A stretch of 64,000 nt of DNA, from assembly GCF_001601825.1 (NCBI RefSeq), contig NZ_LUJK01000008.1:1-64000 (forward strand), written 5' to 3'. This document shows, piece after piece, positions 39,452 to 48,061 of this stretch. The translations under genes were made by a program, and so were the position numbers. Numbering within the stretch: position 1 is the stretch's first letter; the number at the start of each line of letters is the position of its first letter. The notes below the pieces were generated by a model. It was not told where the DNA came from. It was given only the letters and a program-made list of their open reading frames with translations, and searched no databases. The stretch comes from Limnobacter sp. CACIAM 66H1. Its GTDB lineage: Bacteria > Pseudomonadota > Gammaproteobacteria > Burkholderiales > Burkholderiaceae_B.

Positions 39452-40351
39452 TTACAAGGGGAAACGCTGCGCCAGCCCAAACACCAAAGGCAAGGTTATA
39501 GCAGCCCCCACCGTCGACATCGAAATGAGACAAGCCACCAGTGGTGCATTTCCGCCCATGCGCGCCGCCAGAATATAGGCACTCGATGCAGAGGGAATGG
39601 CAGAGAATACCAGCAGCACCATGGTCTGTTCTTGCCCAAGCCCGGTGAAGTGAGCGTAAAGAACCGCCACCAAAGGTGACACCAACAGTTTCACAAATAG
39701 CCACCAAACCGATACCGGCCAATTGCCTTTCAAGCCGGAGAATACCAAGCCCGCCCCTACCGCCAGCAGGCCCAGCGACACCGCTGCTTGTGCCAATCGC
39801 TCTAGAGTCAGCATGACCGGTTCAGGCACCTGCAAGCCCATCAATTTCGCTGCAATCCCAAGGCAGGTCCCAATAATCAGCGGATTTCTAAGAATATCCA
39901 CAAACGCGCTCAAACGACCGCCTTTGCTCATGGTGCCCACGGCCAATACATTACACAGTGGCACACCCAGCGCCAGCAAAATCGCAATATTGGCCACCGC
40001 CGATTGGCCACCCAAGCGACTGGCCAAAGCCAAACCAATGTAGGAGTTAAACCGGTACGCCGTTTGCAGGCCTGATGCAAAGTCCACGCGCCCCATATTG
40101 CTGAAGAGCAATCCTGACCAGCCCAGCAAAAATGCCGTGAATATGACTACAGGCCCACCCAGAGCAAAAGCCCCAACTGTGTTCACGTCAAAATTGCTCG
40201 ACACCACCGAGAAAAAAAGCAGGCATGGAAACAACACAAAGTAAACCAGTTTTTCTATGGTGACCCAGGCGGCAGGCGCCATCCAGAAACGGCGCAGCAA
40301 GTAGCCCAGGGCGATGATTGCGAAATCAGGGAAAAGAAGTAGTGGGGACAA
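39452..40351 (-). CDS. AEC (auxin efflux carrier) family transporter
   Basis: A membrane permease of the AEC family, 299 residues with about ten hydrophobic segments. Family features include an N-terminal half ending in LGVPLCNVLAVG, the RNPLIIGTCLGI motif in the middle and SAIPSASSAYILAARMGGN near the C-terminus. Members export or import small organic acids or related compounds; the substrate here is unknown. The gene converges on miaA and lies downstream of erpA, from which a terminator separates it. Confidence 0.9.
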   Translation of the reverse strand: MSPLLLFPDFAIIALGYLLRRFWMAPAAWVTIEKLVYFVLFPCLLFFSVVSSNFDVNTVGAFALGGPVVIFTAFLLGWSGLLFSNMGRVDFASGLQTAYRFNSYIGLALASRLGGQSAVANIAILLALGVPLCNVLAVGTMSKGGRLSAFVDILRNPLIIGTCLGIAAKLMGLQVPEPVMLTLERLAQAAVSLGLLAVGAGLVFSGLKGNWPVSVWWLFVKLLVSPLVAVLYAHFTGLGQEQTMVLLVFSAIPSASSAYILAARMGGNAPLVACLISMSTVGAAITLPLVFGLAQRFPL

Positions 40352-40384
40352 TTGTTTGCGTGTGGTGTTTTGTCATTGAGCCAA

Positions 40385-40410
40385 TAAAAAACCCACCCGA
40401 GGGTGGGTTA
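40385..40410 (-). terminator. Rho-independent terminator after erpA
   Basis: On the minus strand a seven-base-pair stem (ACCCACC at 40391-40397 paired with GGTGGGT at 40402-40408) is followed by a U run (plus-strand A run at 40386-40391). It lies about 20 bp after the erpA stop codon. Confidence 0.88.
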
Positions 40411-40430
40411 TTGTTGATGTCGTAACTGTT

Positions 40431-40781
40431 TTAAACAGAGAACGAGGAGCCGCAACCGCATGTAGTGGTCGCATTTGGGTTCTTGATCACGAACTGCGCG
40501 CCGTTAATGTCTTCTTTGTAATCAATTTCGGCACCAGTCAGGTACTGGTAGCTCATGGAGTCGATCAACAAAGTTACGCCGCCTTTGTCCAAGGCCGTGT
40601 CGTCTTCATTCACGTCTTCATCGAAAGTAAAACCGTACTGGAAACCGGAACAGCCACCACCTTGCACGAATACGCGCAGTTTCAGGTTGGGGTTGCCTTC
40701 TTCATTGATCAGGTCGCGCACTTTGGCCGCGGCTGAGTCAGTGAAAACCAATACGCTGGGTTGTTCTGTAGTTACGTCCAT
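40431..40781 (-). CDS. erpA: Iron-sulfur cluster insertion protein ErpA
   Basis: ErpA is an A-type carrier that delivers [Fe-S] clusters to apoproteins. The 116 residues carry the three cluster cysteines, C44 ([11 protein letters not shown]) and C108 and C110 in the terminal [17 protein letters not shown] at the start and [15 protein letters not shown] in the middle fit ErpA in Burkholderiales. It follows the bactofilin gene by 23 bp on the same strand and ends at a terminator. Confidence 0.96.
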   Translation of the reverse strand: MDVTTEQPSVLVFTDSAAAKVRDLINEEGNPNLKLRVFVQGGGCSGFQYGFTFDEDVNEDDTALDKGGVTLLIDSMSYQYLTGAEIDYKEDINGAQFVIKNPNATTTCGCGSSFSV

Positions 40782-40804
40782 CTTGTCCTGCCTTTTTGCT
40801 GGAA

Positions 40805-41206
40805 TTACTTGCTTGAAGCCAAGGCCAGCTTACCTGGCATCACTTCTTCGCTCTCATGGTGCAAGGTACCGTCTACGACCGCACCTGGATGCATCTCCAA
40901 TGCCCTATATCTTACGTCACCCGAGACATTTGCGGAAGGGTGTAGCTCCAGAAGCTGATTGGCTTCGATCGGACCTTCGATCAGGCCACTGACTACGACA
41001 TGCCCAACGCGCACGCTGCCTCGTACCTTGCCGGTTTCGGAAATCACCAGCAGTGACTGTGCGCTTTCGTCTGCAATCACATTGCCGTCCACTTCGCCAT
41101 CAATGCGCAGGCCGCCTTTGAAGCGCAAATCGCCTCTAAGAATCATGTCTGCGCCCACCAGGCTTTGGATTGGCAGCAGCCGCTTTGTATTTTTTTTCGA
41201 GAACAT
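40805..41206 (-). CDS. Bactofilin family protein
   Basis: A bactofilin, a polymerising cytoskeletal protein that usually acts at the inner face of the membrane in cell shape or division. The 133-residue protein is almost entirely the beta-helical repeat domain, with regularly spaced glycines and hydrophobic residues ([23 protein letters not shown], split here as the first two coils, then [16 protein letters not shown]). The N-terminal tail FSKKNTKR is short and basic. It lies between a DUF6776 gene and erpA, a conserved Burkholderiales cluster. Confidence 0.92.
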   Translation of the reverse strand: MFSKKNTKRLLPIQSLVGADMILRGDLRFKGGLRIDGEVDGNVIADESAQSLLVISETGKVRGSVRVGHVVVSGLIEGPIEANQLLELHPSANVSGDVRYRALEMHPGAVVDGTLHHESEEVMPGKLALASSK

Positions 41207-41221
41207 GCTTTTAAAACCCCT

Positions 41222-41938
41222 TCAAAGTTTGATGGTGGACTGCGCGCGAATAGCGCCTGCTTCCAGAATTCTCATTTCAACGCTTTGCAATCTGCTGCCC
41301 TCGGGAAGGGAAAACATGCCCGATACCCTTGAAAAACGAGTCAGTTTGATTTTGAACTGGGGGTCTTCGGAAGATTCAGCGTTCGGTAAAACTATGACAC
41401 TGGATTCCCCTTTGTTCAACACTTTAATCAACACCTGTACATTCAATGTCACCTCGGGGCGCTGGCTACCCTGGATCACGAGTGCTTTATAACGGTATTG
41501 ATCCGGAACCGTGTCTTTGTTCACTTGAAGCCGCTTGAGTGAAATGGCGCCCTGAAGGCTTCCAGGTATGAATCCTTCAAAAAACGCCAAATCCTCTTTC
41601 AATTTCGCATTCTCAGATTCAAGATTCGTAATTAGGAGGTTGAGTTTGCTGCGGGCCTCTTTGTCCAGTTTTACCAATTCATTGGTACGGGATATTTCGT
41701 CTTGAAGTTCTGCTGTCTTCGTTTGAAGTTCAGTCAGTTGCTCATTGAGCACCTCAATTTCCTGGGTTGAGAAAAGTTTTTGAATGGCGTTGTCTGCAGG
41801 ACCCCACATTGCGTAAGCCGCACAGACCCCAAGAACGGACAGGCCAAGCAGCAGGCCATAAGCGAACGCAAACCGGGATGAACGTTGCACTCCTGGTAAC
41901 AGGGTTCGACGTGAATGATGGGTTTTCTTGGGGTTCAA
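41222..41938 (-). CDS. DUF6776 membrane protein with coiled coil
   Basis: A protein of unknown function, 238 residues. After a basic N-terminus a single membrane segment runs from about residue 25 to 45 (FAYGLLLGLSVLGVCAAYAMW). A long coiled coil follows (about 58-115: EVLNEQLTELQTKTAELQDE and onward), then a beta-rich periplasmic C-terminal domain. This single-pass, coiled-coil layout next to a bactofilin suggests an envelope or shape-related role, but that is inference from position only. The gene begins 17 bp after argC. Confidence 0.85.
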   Translation of the reverse strand: MNPKKTHHSRRTLLPGVQRSSRFAFAYGLLLGLSVLGVCAAYAMWGPADNAIQKLFSTQEIEVLNEQLTELQTKTAELQDEISRTNELVKLDKEARSKLNLLITNLESENAKLKEDLAFFEGFIPGSLQGAISLKRLQVNKDTVPDQYRYKALVIQGSQRPEVTLNVQVLIKVLNKGESSVIVLPNAESSEDPQFKIKLTRFSRVSGMFSLPEGSRLQSVEMRILEAGAIRAQSTIKL

Positions 41939-41955
41939 ACCGGGAAATCCTTACA

Positions 41956-42999
41956 TTAGGGTGCCAGTGGCAGTTGCTCCAGCCCAATATGCTCTGGCAA
42001 ATCGAACATCACATTCATGGCCTGAACAGCCTGTCCAGCCGCACCCTTCACCAGGTTGTCGATCACCGAGACGATCACCAGCGTGTCGCGACCTTGTGGG
42101 CGGTGCAGTGCGATGCGCACAAAATTGGAGCCGCGCACGGATTTGGTCTCAGGCAGTGAGCCTTTGGGCATCACATCCACAAAGTATTCGCTGGCATAGT
42201 GCTGTTCATACAAAGATTGAATATCAGTGCTTTTGCCCAGATCGTTTAATCTCACATAGGTGGTGGCCAAAATACCACGCACCATAGGCACCAAATGTGG
42301 CGTGAAGGTAATTTGGGTTTTTCGGCCCGAAATCAATTCAAGGCCTTGCTCAATTTCTGGCAAGTGGCGGTGTCCACTCACACCGTACGCTTTAAAACTT
42401 TCAGCCGCCTCAGAGAACAAAGAGCCCACCGCTGCTTTGCGACCTGCGCCGGACACGCCCGATTTGCAATCCGCGACAATGCTGTTTTCGTCGATCAAAG
42501 GCGTTGGCCCACTGATCAGAGGCTTGAGAGCCAACTGCACGGCAGTGGGGTAGCAACCCGCCAAGCCCACGAGTTTCGCTTTTTTGATTTCCGCACGCGC
42601 CGATTCAACCAAGCCGTAGCAGGCTTGGCCCAGCAGGTCTGGCTCGGAGTGAGGCATGCCGTACCATTTCTCGAATTCGGCGGTGTCTTTCAGGCGAAAG
42701 TCTGCTCCCAAATCGATGACGCGAATGCCGGCATTCACCAGTTCAGCCGATTGGGCCATGGCCACACCATGTGGCGTGGCGAAGAACACCACATCGCAAT
42801 CCTTTAAAGACTCAAAGGTAGGTTCTGTGAAGGCAATGTTCACGCGTTTGCGCAGTGCTGGAAACATGTCTGCGACCGGCTGTCCGACCTCGCCGCGGGA
42901 GGTGATGGCTTTCAGTTCAGCCTGCGGGTGCAGGGCCAAAAGGCGAAGAAGTTCAGAGCCTGTGTAACCGGTTCCGCCAACAATGCCTACCTTGATCAT
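41956..42999 (-). CDS. argC: N-acetyl-gamma-glutamyl-phosphate reductase
   Basis: ArgC makes N-acetylglutamate semialdehyde, the third step of arginine synthesis. The ATG at 42999 has AAGGA six bases upstream and gives 347 residues. Motifs: [18 protein letters not shown] (NADP binding), DLGADFRL, and the catalytic cysteine C149 in [21 protein letters not shown] and [12 protein letters not shown] are further family blocks. An open frame extends 12 codons upstream into the rpsI terminator, so I reject that start. Confidence 0.96.
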   Translation of the reverse strand: MIKVGIVGGTGYTGSELLRLLALHPQAELKAITSRGEVGQPVADMFPALRKRVNIAFTEPTFESLKDCDVVFFATPHGVAMAQSAELVNAGIRVIDLGADFRLKDTAEFEKWYGMPHSEPDLLGQACYGLVESARAEIKKAKLVGLAGCYPTAVQLALKPLISGPTPLIDENSIVADCKSGVSGAGRKAAVGSLFSEAAESFKAYGVSGHRHLPEIEQGLELISGRKTQITFTPHLVPMVRGILATTYVRLNDLGKSTDIQSLYEQHYASEYFVDVMPKGSLPETKSVRGSNFVRIALHRPQGRDTLVIVSVIDNLVKGAAGQAVQAMNVMFDLPEHIGLEQLPLAP

Positions 43000-43021
43000 G
43001 ATTATTCCTTGCGCTGAAAAG

Positions 43022-43049
43022 AAAAAAAGCCGCACATTTGTGCGGCTTT
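43022..43049 (-). terminator. Rho-independent terminator after rpsI
   Basis: An extended inverted repeat (GCCGCACA at 43029-43036 with TGTGCGGC at 43039-43046, plus flanking AAA/TTT) is followed on the minus strand by seven U (plus-strand A at 43022-43028). It lies about 60 bp after the rpsI stop and ends the rplM-rpsI unit before argC. Confidence 0.9.
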
Positions 43050-43109
43050 CGATTGTAACCCAGCTGGGAGGGCTGCTGGGTGTAAACGATATGACAGCTT
43101 GGTGCTGGT

Positions 43110-43502
43110 TTATCGCTTGGAGAACTGCTTGCGACGACGCGCGCCACGCAGACCCACTTTTTTACGTTCAACTTCACGAGCGTCACGAGTAACCAGACCT
43201 GCTTTGGACAGAGTTGGCTTCAGTTCGGCGTCGAAGTCAATCAGGGCACGTGTCAGGCCGTGGCGAACTGCGCCAGCCTGGCCAGTTTCGCCGCCGCCGC
43301 GCACGTTTACCTTGATGTCAAAAGTTTCAACGTTCTCGGTCAGTACCAAGGGTTGACGAGCAACCATCTGGCCTGTTTCACGAGCGAAGTATTCAGTCAA
43401 AGGCTTGCCGTTCACGATGAACTGGCCAGTACCTTTCTTGATAAAAACACGGGCCACTGAGCTTTTGCGGCGACCGGTTCCGTAATTGTATTCACCAATC
43501 AT
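43110..43502 (-). CDS. rpsI: 30S ribosomal protein S9
   Basis: S9 binds 16S rRNA near the 3' head domain; its C-terminal tail reaches the P site. The 130-residue protein has [14 protein letters not shown], the [18 protein letters not shown] block and the basic tail [11 protein letters not shown] ending in the conserved S-K-R. It follows rplM by eight bases, the universal rplM-rpsI pair. Confidence 0.98.
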   Translation of the reverse strand: MIGEYNYGTGRRKSSVARVFIKKGTGQFIVNGKPLTEYFARETGQMVARQPLVLTENVETFDIKVNVRGGGETGQAGAVRHGLTRALIDFDAELKPTLSKAGLVTRDAREVERKKVGLRGARRRKQFSKR

Positions 43503-43510
43503 GGTTCACC

Positions 43511-43939
43511 TCAGATTTCAAGTGGCTTGGGTTGTTGTGCGGAATGCGGGTGCTCGGCCTCAGCGTAGATCTTCAATTTCTTGATCATCGCGTAGCCCAG
43601 AGGACCTTTTGGCAACATGCCTTTCACAGCTTTCTCCAGCGCGCGGCCAGGGAAGCGTTCCTGCATCTTGTCAAAGTTCGTTTCGTAAATACCGCCTGGG
43701 TAACCAGAGTGGCGGAAATACTTCTTGTTCAGGCCTTTGGTGCCTGTAACGCGCAATTTACCGGCATTTACAACAACAATGAAGTCGCCTGTGTCGATGT
43801 GCGGTGTGAATTCAGGTTTGTGCTTACCACGGAGGCGGCGTGCAACTTCACTGGCTACACGTCCCAACACCTTGTCGGTGCCGTCGATCACAAACCACTC
43901 TTGTTTAACCTCACCGGGTTTCGCTGAGTAGGTTTTCAT
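43511..43939 (-). CDS. rplM: 50S ribosomal protein L13
   Basis: L13 is an early-assembling 23S rRNA-binding protein. The 142 residues begin [20 protein letters not shown] and contain [17 protein letters not shown] and [21 protein letters not shown], split here by spacing but both standard. AAGGA lies seven bases before the ATG. The 5' untranslated region is about 108 nt and strongly structured; see the leader entry. Confidence 0.98.
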   Translation of the reverse strand: MKTYSAKPGEVKQEWFVIDGTDKVLGRVASEVARRLRGKHKPEFTPHIDTGDFIVVVNAGKLRVTGTKGLNKKYFRHSGYPGGIYETNFDKMQERFPGRALEKAVKGMLPKGPLGYAMIKKLKIYAEAEHPHSAQQPKPLEI

Positions 43940-44047
43940 GATTTTTCCTTAAAGATAAAAAAGTGCTTTTTACCTGTCTCCCTACTTGTACATGCAGCCA
44001 GCAATTAATATGCCGGTCTGCAGCCGAAGGGCTCTCCCAACAGGTAA
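43940..44047 (-). promoter_or_regulatory. Structured 5' leader of rplM-rpsI, candidate autoregulatory RNA
   Basis: On the minus strand the transcript would begin UUACCUGU (44047-44040), which pairs perfectly with ACAGGUAA (43977-43970). Enclosed are AGCC-CUUC-GGCU (44033-44022) and a ten-pair stem with one bulged A, GCAG-A-CCGGCA paired with UGCUGG-CUGC (44021-43994). This gives a three-way-junction-like fold followed by the ribosome site AAGGA and the rplM ATG. Ribosomal protein leaders often bind their own product; which protein would bind here is not known. The fold was worked out by eye. Confidence 0.5.
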
Positions 44048-44053
44048 CCCGCA

Positions 44054-44084
44054 ATTTTAGCAAAGTTTTTTGCTTTCGGTTAAA
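44054..44084 (-). promoter_or_regulatory. Probable rplM promoter
   Basis: A good -10 element TAAAAT (plus ATTTTA at 44054-44059) lies seven bases before the point where the leader helix begins (44047). The -35 is weak; TTTAAC at 44084-44079 has a 19-base spacer. Confidence 0.4.
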
Positions 44085-44102
44085 CTTTTTTGGATGTTGG
44101 AT

Positions 44103-44134
44103 AAAAAAAACCCAAGCACTGTGAGGTGCTTGGG
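44103..44134 (-). terminator. Rho-independent terminator of the candidate small RNA
   Basis: A nine-base-pair perfect stem (CCCAAGCAC/GTGCTTGGG) with a six-base loop and eight U on the minus strand. No minus-strand protein gene lies upstream for more than 650 bp, so it must end a noncoding transcript, or act in reverse as a weak plus-strand terminator. Confidence 0.85.
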
Positions 44135-44227
44135 TTTAATCCACCAAAGGAGGAGGGTGGAGGAGACAATCTTGCACCTGAGTGAAACTCTGCGACCCGT
44201 GGTACGTGGTTCATTCAAGTGACTACA
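44103..44227 (-). ncRNA. Candidate intergenic small RNA with anti-Shine-Dalgarno hairpin loop
   Basis: A minus-strand unit of about 125 nt with no coding sequence. A sigma70-like promoter lies upstream (44234-44262). The 3' end is a textbook terminator: CCCAAGCAC and GTGCTTGGG (44111-44119 and 44126-44134) followed by eight U (44110-44103). Just before it the hairpin UCCACC-loop-GGUGGA (44161-44140) exposes a ten-base loop, CUCCUCCUUU, which matches the anti-Shine-Dalgarno end of 16S rRNA; a second CUCCUCC lies upstream near 44165. Such C-rich loops are typical of regulatory RNAs that mask ribosome sites. Expression is not shown by sequence alone. Confidence 0.45.
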
Positions 44228-44233
44228 ATTCGA

Positions 44234-44262
44234 ATTTTAGAGAGTTTTCTGTTGCGGCGCAA
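44234..44262 (-). promoter_or_regulatory. Candidate promoter of the small RNA
   Basis: On the minus strand TTGCGC (44262-44257) and TAAAAT (44239-44234) are separated by exactly 17 bases. The -10 matches five of six consensus positions; the -35 matches only TTG. Confidence 0.35.
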
Positions 44263-44473
44263 GAGTATGTTTTTGTTGTCCGAAAAAAGCAACTTATTCC
44301 ACAATTCAAAAGTGGTTTAAAAAAATATAATAAAAACAATATCTTGCAAAGATTAATAGTGACTGACCGGTTATTTGTTAAGCGGAATTATTAAAATAGA
44401 GCAATTTTTCAACTTCTTTTCAACAAATATTGTGCAACGCATAATGAGTGATTAATCATAAATAAGGAGTTTT

Positions 44474-44896
44474 ATGGAAGCCGAAGTTAGCTGGTCGGGG
44501 TTACCCGGCATGTCATTTGTAGCCACGACAGGCAGTGGACATATGTTGTGTATGGATGGTGCCCCGGACGGTGGCGGTAATAACCTGGCCCCTCGCCCTA
44601 TGGAAGTGGTTTTGGCAGGCACCGGTGCCTGTACTGCCTATGATGTGGTGTTGATTTTGCGCAAAAGCGGTCAAGATATTCGCAATTGCAAGGTGAAAAT
44701 GAGCGCCGAGCGGGCCGAAGAGGCGCCGAAGGTTTTCACCAAGATCAACTTTCATTTTCAGGTGATCGGGCGGGGGCTAAAGCCCAATTTGGTTGACCGC
44801 GCAATCAAGTTGTCTCATGAGAAGTACTGCTCAGCGTCCGCCATGCTTGGCAAAACAGCTGAGTTGGTGTTTACGCACGAAATTATCGAAGATTAA
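44474..44896 (+). CDS. OsmC family protein
   Basis: A member of the OsmC/Ohr superfamily, 140 residues. These proteins reduce organic hydroperoxides with paired cysteines or have unknown roles. Family blocks are RPMEVVLAGTGACTAYDV, which holds the first conserved cysteine, and HEKYCSASAMLGKTAEL, which holds the second. It is closer to the YhfA-like group than to Ohr. AAGGAG precedes the ATG. Its 3' end overlaps coq7, which converges on it, by four bases. Confidence 0.9.
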   Translation: MEAEVSWSGLPGMSFVATTGSGHMLCMDGAPDGGGNNLAPRPMEVVLAGTGACTAYDVVLILRKSGQDIRNCKVKMSAERAEEAPKVFTKINFHFQVIGRGLKPNLVDRAIKLSHEKYCSASAMLGKTAELVFTHEIIED

Positions 44897-45579
44897 ATTT
44901 TTTGTGCCAGTGTGGTCATGACCTTCGACATTGCGGTCATGGCCAGTTTCACTGGCATCGGCAAATTGTTAGCGCCTTGATCGATTGCAGTTTGCCCATG
45001 TTCAATCTCGTCCTGGCGCATCTGTTCCAGAATTGCCCTTGATTTCTGATCACCCGCGGGCAGTTTGCCCAAGTGGTCATTCAAGTGCTTTTCAACCTGC
45101 CTCTCGGTCTCAGCCATGAAACCGAGGCTCACTTTGTCGCCCAGTGTGCCCGCGACAAATCCCAAAGCAAATGCACCACCGTACCAAAATGGGTTCAACA
45201 GACTGGGACGCGCACCCAGTTGGTCCAGGCGCTCTTGGGTCCATGCCAGGTGGTCGGCTTCCTCTTTGGCAGCGTGATCAAACAAAGCCTTTTTTTCAGG
45301 GTCCTTGCTGGCCAGTGCCTGAGCCTGATAAAGCGCCTGTGCGCAGATTTCCCCCACGTGGTTTACACGCATCAGGCCAATTACCTGTTCTTTGTCTGAA
45401 TCGCTGAGTTGCTCTACCGGCCAGGTTTGTCCGGCTGGGTTGGGCCGTTGTGCCACAGGCGTTGCGGCCAAAGTTTTCAATGCTTTGTCCAGTTCGCCAA
45501 TGACTGCATCCAGAGAAGGCAGCTTCGGGAGGCTTGGAAAGCCGGGAAGGCCAGTAAAGCGGGGAGGTTGATTTGGCAT
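44893..45579 (-). CDS. coq7: 2-polyprenyl-3-methyl-6-methoxy-1,4-benzoquinone monooxygenase (Coq7)
   Basis: Coq7 is the di-iron hydroxylase of the penultimate ubiquinone step; it replaces UbiF in many Betaproteobacteria. The 228-residue protein carries the iron ligands in RVNHVGEICAQALYQ, AKEEADHLAWTQERL and RQDEIEHGQTAID. GFVAGTLGDKVSLGFMAETE is the conserved hydrophobic middle. The N-terminal 60 residues are less conserved. It converges with osmC (four-base overlap). Confidence 0.95.
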   Translation of the reverse strand: MPNQPPRFTGLPGFPSLPKLPSLDAVIGELDKALKTLAATPVAQRPNPAGQTWPVEQLSDSDKEQVIGLMRVNHVGEICAQALYQAQALASKDPEKKALFDHAAKEEADHLAWTQERLDQLGARPSLLNPFWYGGAFALGFVAGTLGDKVSLGFMAETERQVEKHLNDHLGKLPAGDQKSRAILEQMRQDEIEHGQTAIDQGANNLPMPVKLAMTAMSKVMTTLAQKI

Positions 45580-45740
45580 TACTACGCACCAATCCTGAGT
45601 TTTTTCAATGAAGTCTTCATTTTAGCAAGGGATGCAAGTAAAATCCGCGTCAACGCGCAACGAATTACAACGTCCCCGTGTTGCCTCCTGTTTCAATTCT
45701 GAAACCGGCCTGCTTCATGGTGGCATATTTTAGGCAAACC

Positions 45741-47084
45741 ATGACTTCCAAGAAAAAGCTCTTCATCAAAACCTTTGGCTGCCAGATGAATGAGTATGAC
45801 TCCGACAAAATGGCTGATGTGCTGGGTAGCTCTGATGGAGTAGAGCGGACAAATACCCCGGATGATGCAGACATTATTCTGTTTAACACCTGTTCGGTGC
45901 GAGAGAAAGCGCAGGAAAAGGTGTTTAGCGACCTGGGCCGTGTCAAACACCTGAAAAAATCCAACCCCAACCTGATTATTGGCGTTGGGGGTTGCGTGGC
46001 CAGTCAGGAAGGTAAGGCAATTGTAGAGCGCGCTCCTTATGTGGATGTGGTATTTGGTCCTCAGACTTTGCACCGATTGCCGCAATTGATCAGGCAGCGT
46101 CGGGATACACACCGACCGCAGGTGGACATTTCTTTTCCTGAAATCGAGAAGTTTGACAATTTGCCACTGGCCAAAAACACAGGCGCCACCGCGTTTGTGT
46201 CTATTATGGAAGGCTGCAGCAAGTATTGCAGTTTCTGCGTGGTCCCCTACACACGCGGTGAAGAGATTTCCCGCCCGTTCGAGGACGTACTGATGGAAAT
46301 TGCTGATTTGGCTGATCAGGGTGTTCGAGAAATCAACTTGCTTGGGCAAAACGTGAATGCTTATCGCGGGAGAATGGGCGATACAAACGAGATAGCCGAT
46401 TTTGCCCTGCTGCTTGAATACGTGTCTGAAGTGCCGGGGGTGGAGCGCATTCGTTTTACCACCTCGCACCCCAAAGAGTTCGGCCCGCGCCTGATTGAAG
46501 CCTTTGCAAAGCTGCCCAAGCTGGTAGATCACCTTCATTTGCCTGTTCAAGCGGGTTCGGATCGCATTCTCGCGGCCATGAAACGGGGATACACCGCACT
46601 TGAATACAAGTCGATCATTCGTAAACTCCGAGAAATTCGTCCCAATATCTCGATGTCGTCCGATTTTATTGTCGGTTTTCCTGGTGAAACTGAAGCCGAT
46701 TTCGAGAAAACGATGGATTTGATCAACGCAGTGGGCTTTGATACCTCGTTTTCTTTCGTGTACAGTCCTCGCCCTGGCACGCCTGCTGCTGACTTGGAGG
46801 ACGGAGTAGACCAGATCACCAAGCTCAAGCGGCTGGCACGATTGCAGAAAACCATTCAGGATCACGCCACAAGCATTAGTCAATCAATGGTTGGAACACG
46901 CCAGAAGGTCTTGGTCGAAGGCCCATCCAGAAAAGACCCCACTGAATTGGCGGGCCGCACTGAGAATAACCGGGTAGTTAACTTTGCTGGTAGTGCCCGC
47001 ATGGTAGGGCAAATTGTTGAGTTGGACATCGTCGAGGCCTATCCCAATTCATTGCGCGGGCAGGTGCCGATCATGGCTGCCTGA
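45741..47084 (+). CDS. miaB: tRNA-2-methylthio-N6-dimethylallyladenosine synthase MiaB
   Basis: MiaB is a radical-SAM methylthiotransferase that completes ms2i6A37 on the base first modified by MiaA. From the ATG at 45741 it has 447 residues. The N-terminal auxiliary cluster cysteines are in [12 protein letters not shown] (C14), NTCSVREKA and GGCVASQ; the radical-SAM cluster is [18 protein letters not shown]-terminal TRAM domain follows. An in-frame start at 45678 adds 21 unrelated residues and is less likely. In most Burkholderiales phoH and ybeY come next; here only 62 bp separate it from the CorC-like gene. Confidence 0.96.
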   Translation: MTSKKKLFIKTFGCQMNEYDSDKMADVLGSSDGVERTNTPDDADIILFNTCSVREKAQEKVFSDLGRVKHLKKSNPNLIIGVGGCVASQEGKAIVERAPYVDVVFGPQTLHRLPQLIRQRRDTHRPQVDISFPEIEKFDNLPLAKNTGATAFVSIMEGCSKYCSFCVVPYTRGEEISRPFEDVLMEIADLADQGVREINLLGQNVNAYRGRMGDTNEIADFALLLEYVSEVPGVERIRFTTSHPKEFGPRLIEAFAKLPKLVDHLHLPVQAGSDRILAAMKRGYTALEYKSIIRKLREIRPNISMSSDFIVGFPGETEADFEKTMDLINAVGFDTSFSFVYSPRPGTPAADLEDGVDQITKLKRLARLQKTIQDHATSISQSMVGTRQKVLVEGPSRKDPTELAGRTENNRVVNFAGSARMVGQIVELDIVEAYPNSLRGQVPIMAA

Positions 47085-47146
47085 TATCCGTCATTTTTTT
47101 CGGTTATCCTTGAGCCGTTATTGTTTACAGAGGTTCATCCTCCCGT

Positions 47147-48061
47147 ATGTCAGAACCGAGTCCGTCGCAGGTCCCCAATAAAAAAGAACGGGGCCTGCTT
47201 GAACGCCTTTCCTCGTTGCTACTTCGTGAGCCTGAGGACAGGGAGCAACTCTTGGAAGTGTTGCAACAGGCCCATGAAAGAAACCTACTGGACGCCGATG
47301 CACTCTCAATGATTGAGGGTGTCATGCAGGTAAGTGACCTTTCTGCGGGCGACATCATGGTGCCCCGCGCGCAGATGGATGCGATCAACGCGGAAGACTC
47401 CATCGACCAAATCGTGGCTTTCGCAGTGGAAAAAGCACATTCCCGTTTCCCTGTGTACGAGGGTGAGCGGGACAATGTAATCGGTGTATTGCTGGCCAAA
47501 GACCTGCTGCGCATTCATGCCAATTCGGAAGTCAATTTGCGCGACATGCTGCGCCCTGCAGTGTTTATTCCCGAGAGTAAACGCCTGAACGTATTGCTCC
47601 ATGATTTTCGCCTGAACCGAAATCACATTCCGCTGGTGGTTGATGAATATGGTGGCGTGGCTGGCTTGGTCACAATCGAAGATGTACTTGAGCAAATTGT
47701 GGGCGACATTGAAGACGAATATGACTTTGATGAAGAAGCTGACAATATCGTGAGCCTCGGCGGGGACCAATTGGGTTTATACCGCGTCAAGGCGCTGACG
47801 ACGATTGAACAGTTCAATGACACATTCGGAACCGCGTTTTCAAACGAACATGCCGATACTCTTGGGGGCTTGTTAACCGACGAACTGGCCCGTCTGCCTG
47901 TGCGTGGTGATGTAGTTGAGTTACCGCCTTTTCGTTTTGAAGTACTGCGTGCCGACGCCAGACAAGTTCACTTGCTTCGTGTTCAGAAAATTGAACCCGC
48001 ACCCGACGATATAGATACCCATTCATCGACCGAGAACGCTGACTCCGACAGGCCCAATTGA
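47147..48061 (+). CDS. HlyC/CorC family CBS-domain protein
   Basis: A soluble CorC-type protein, 304 residues, proposed to take part in magnesium or cobalt efflux or to support the neighbouring lipoprotein acyltransferase. It has two CBS domains (about 70-190: IMVPRAQMDAINAED, NVIGVLLAKDLL, HIPLVVDEYGGVAGLVTIEDVLEQIVGDIEDEYD) and a C-terminal CorC_HlyC domain (FNDTFGTAF onward). There are no membrane segments. Its TGA overlaps the lnt ATG by one base. Confidence 0.92.
   Translation: MSEPSPSQVPNKKERGLLERLSSLLLREPEDREQLLEVLQQAHERNLLDADALSMIEGVMQVSDLSAGDIMVPRAQMDAINAEDSIDQIVAFAVEKAHSRFPVYEGERDNVIGVLLAKDLLRIHANSEVNLRDMLRPAVFIPESKRLNVLLHDFRLNRNHIPLVVDEYGGVAGLVTIEDVLEQIVGDIEDEYDFDEEADNIVSLGGDQLGLYRVKALTTIEQFNDTFGTAFSNEHADTLGGLLTDELARLPVRGDVVELPPFRFEVLRADARQVHLLRVQKIEPAPDDIDTHSSTENADSDRPN

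Larger units (their letters stand above)
43940..44473. other. Noncoding interval between rplM and osmC
   Basis: This 534-bp stretch holds the rplM leader and promoter, the candidate small RNA and, from about 44230 to 44473, an AT-rich segment with the osmC upstream region. A 70-codon frame at 44182-44394 starts with GTG, has no ribosome site and overlaps the small RNA, so I do not call it. Confidence 0.7.

Noticed and set aside
44182-44394. A 70-codon AT-rich frame starting GTG between rplM and osmC
   Set aside because: No ribosome site, no recognisable family, and it runs antisense through the candidate small RNA and its promoter.
45693-46883. A 396-codon open frame on the minus strand
   Set aside because: It lies wholly antisense to miaB, which has complete family motifs; the antisense protein is rich in His, Phe and Arg with no recognisable domain, as expected of a shadow frame.
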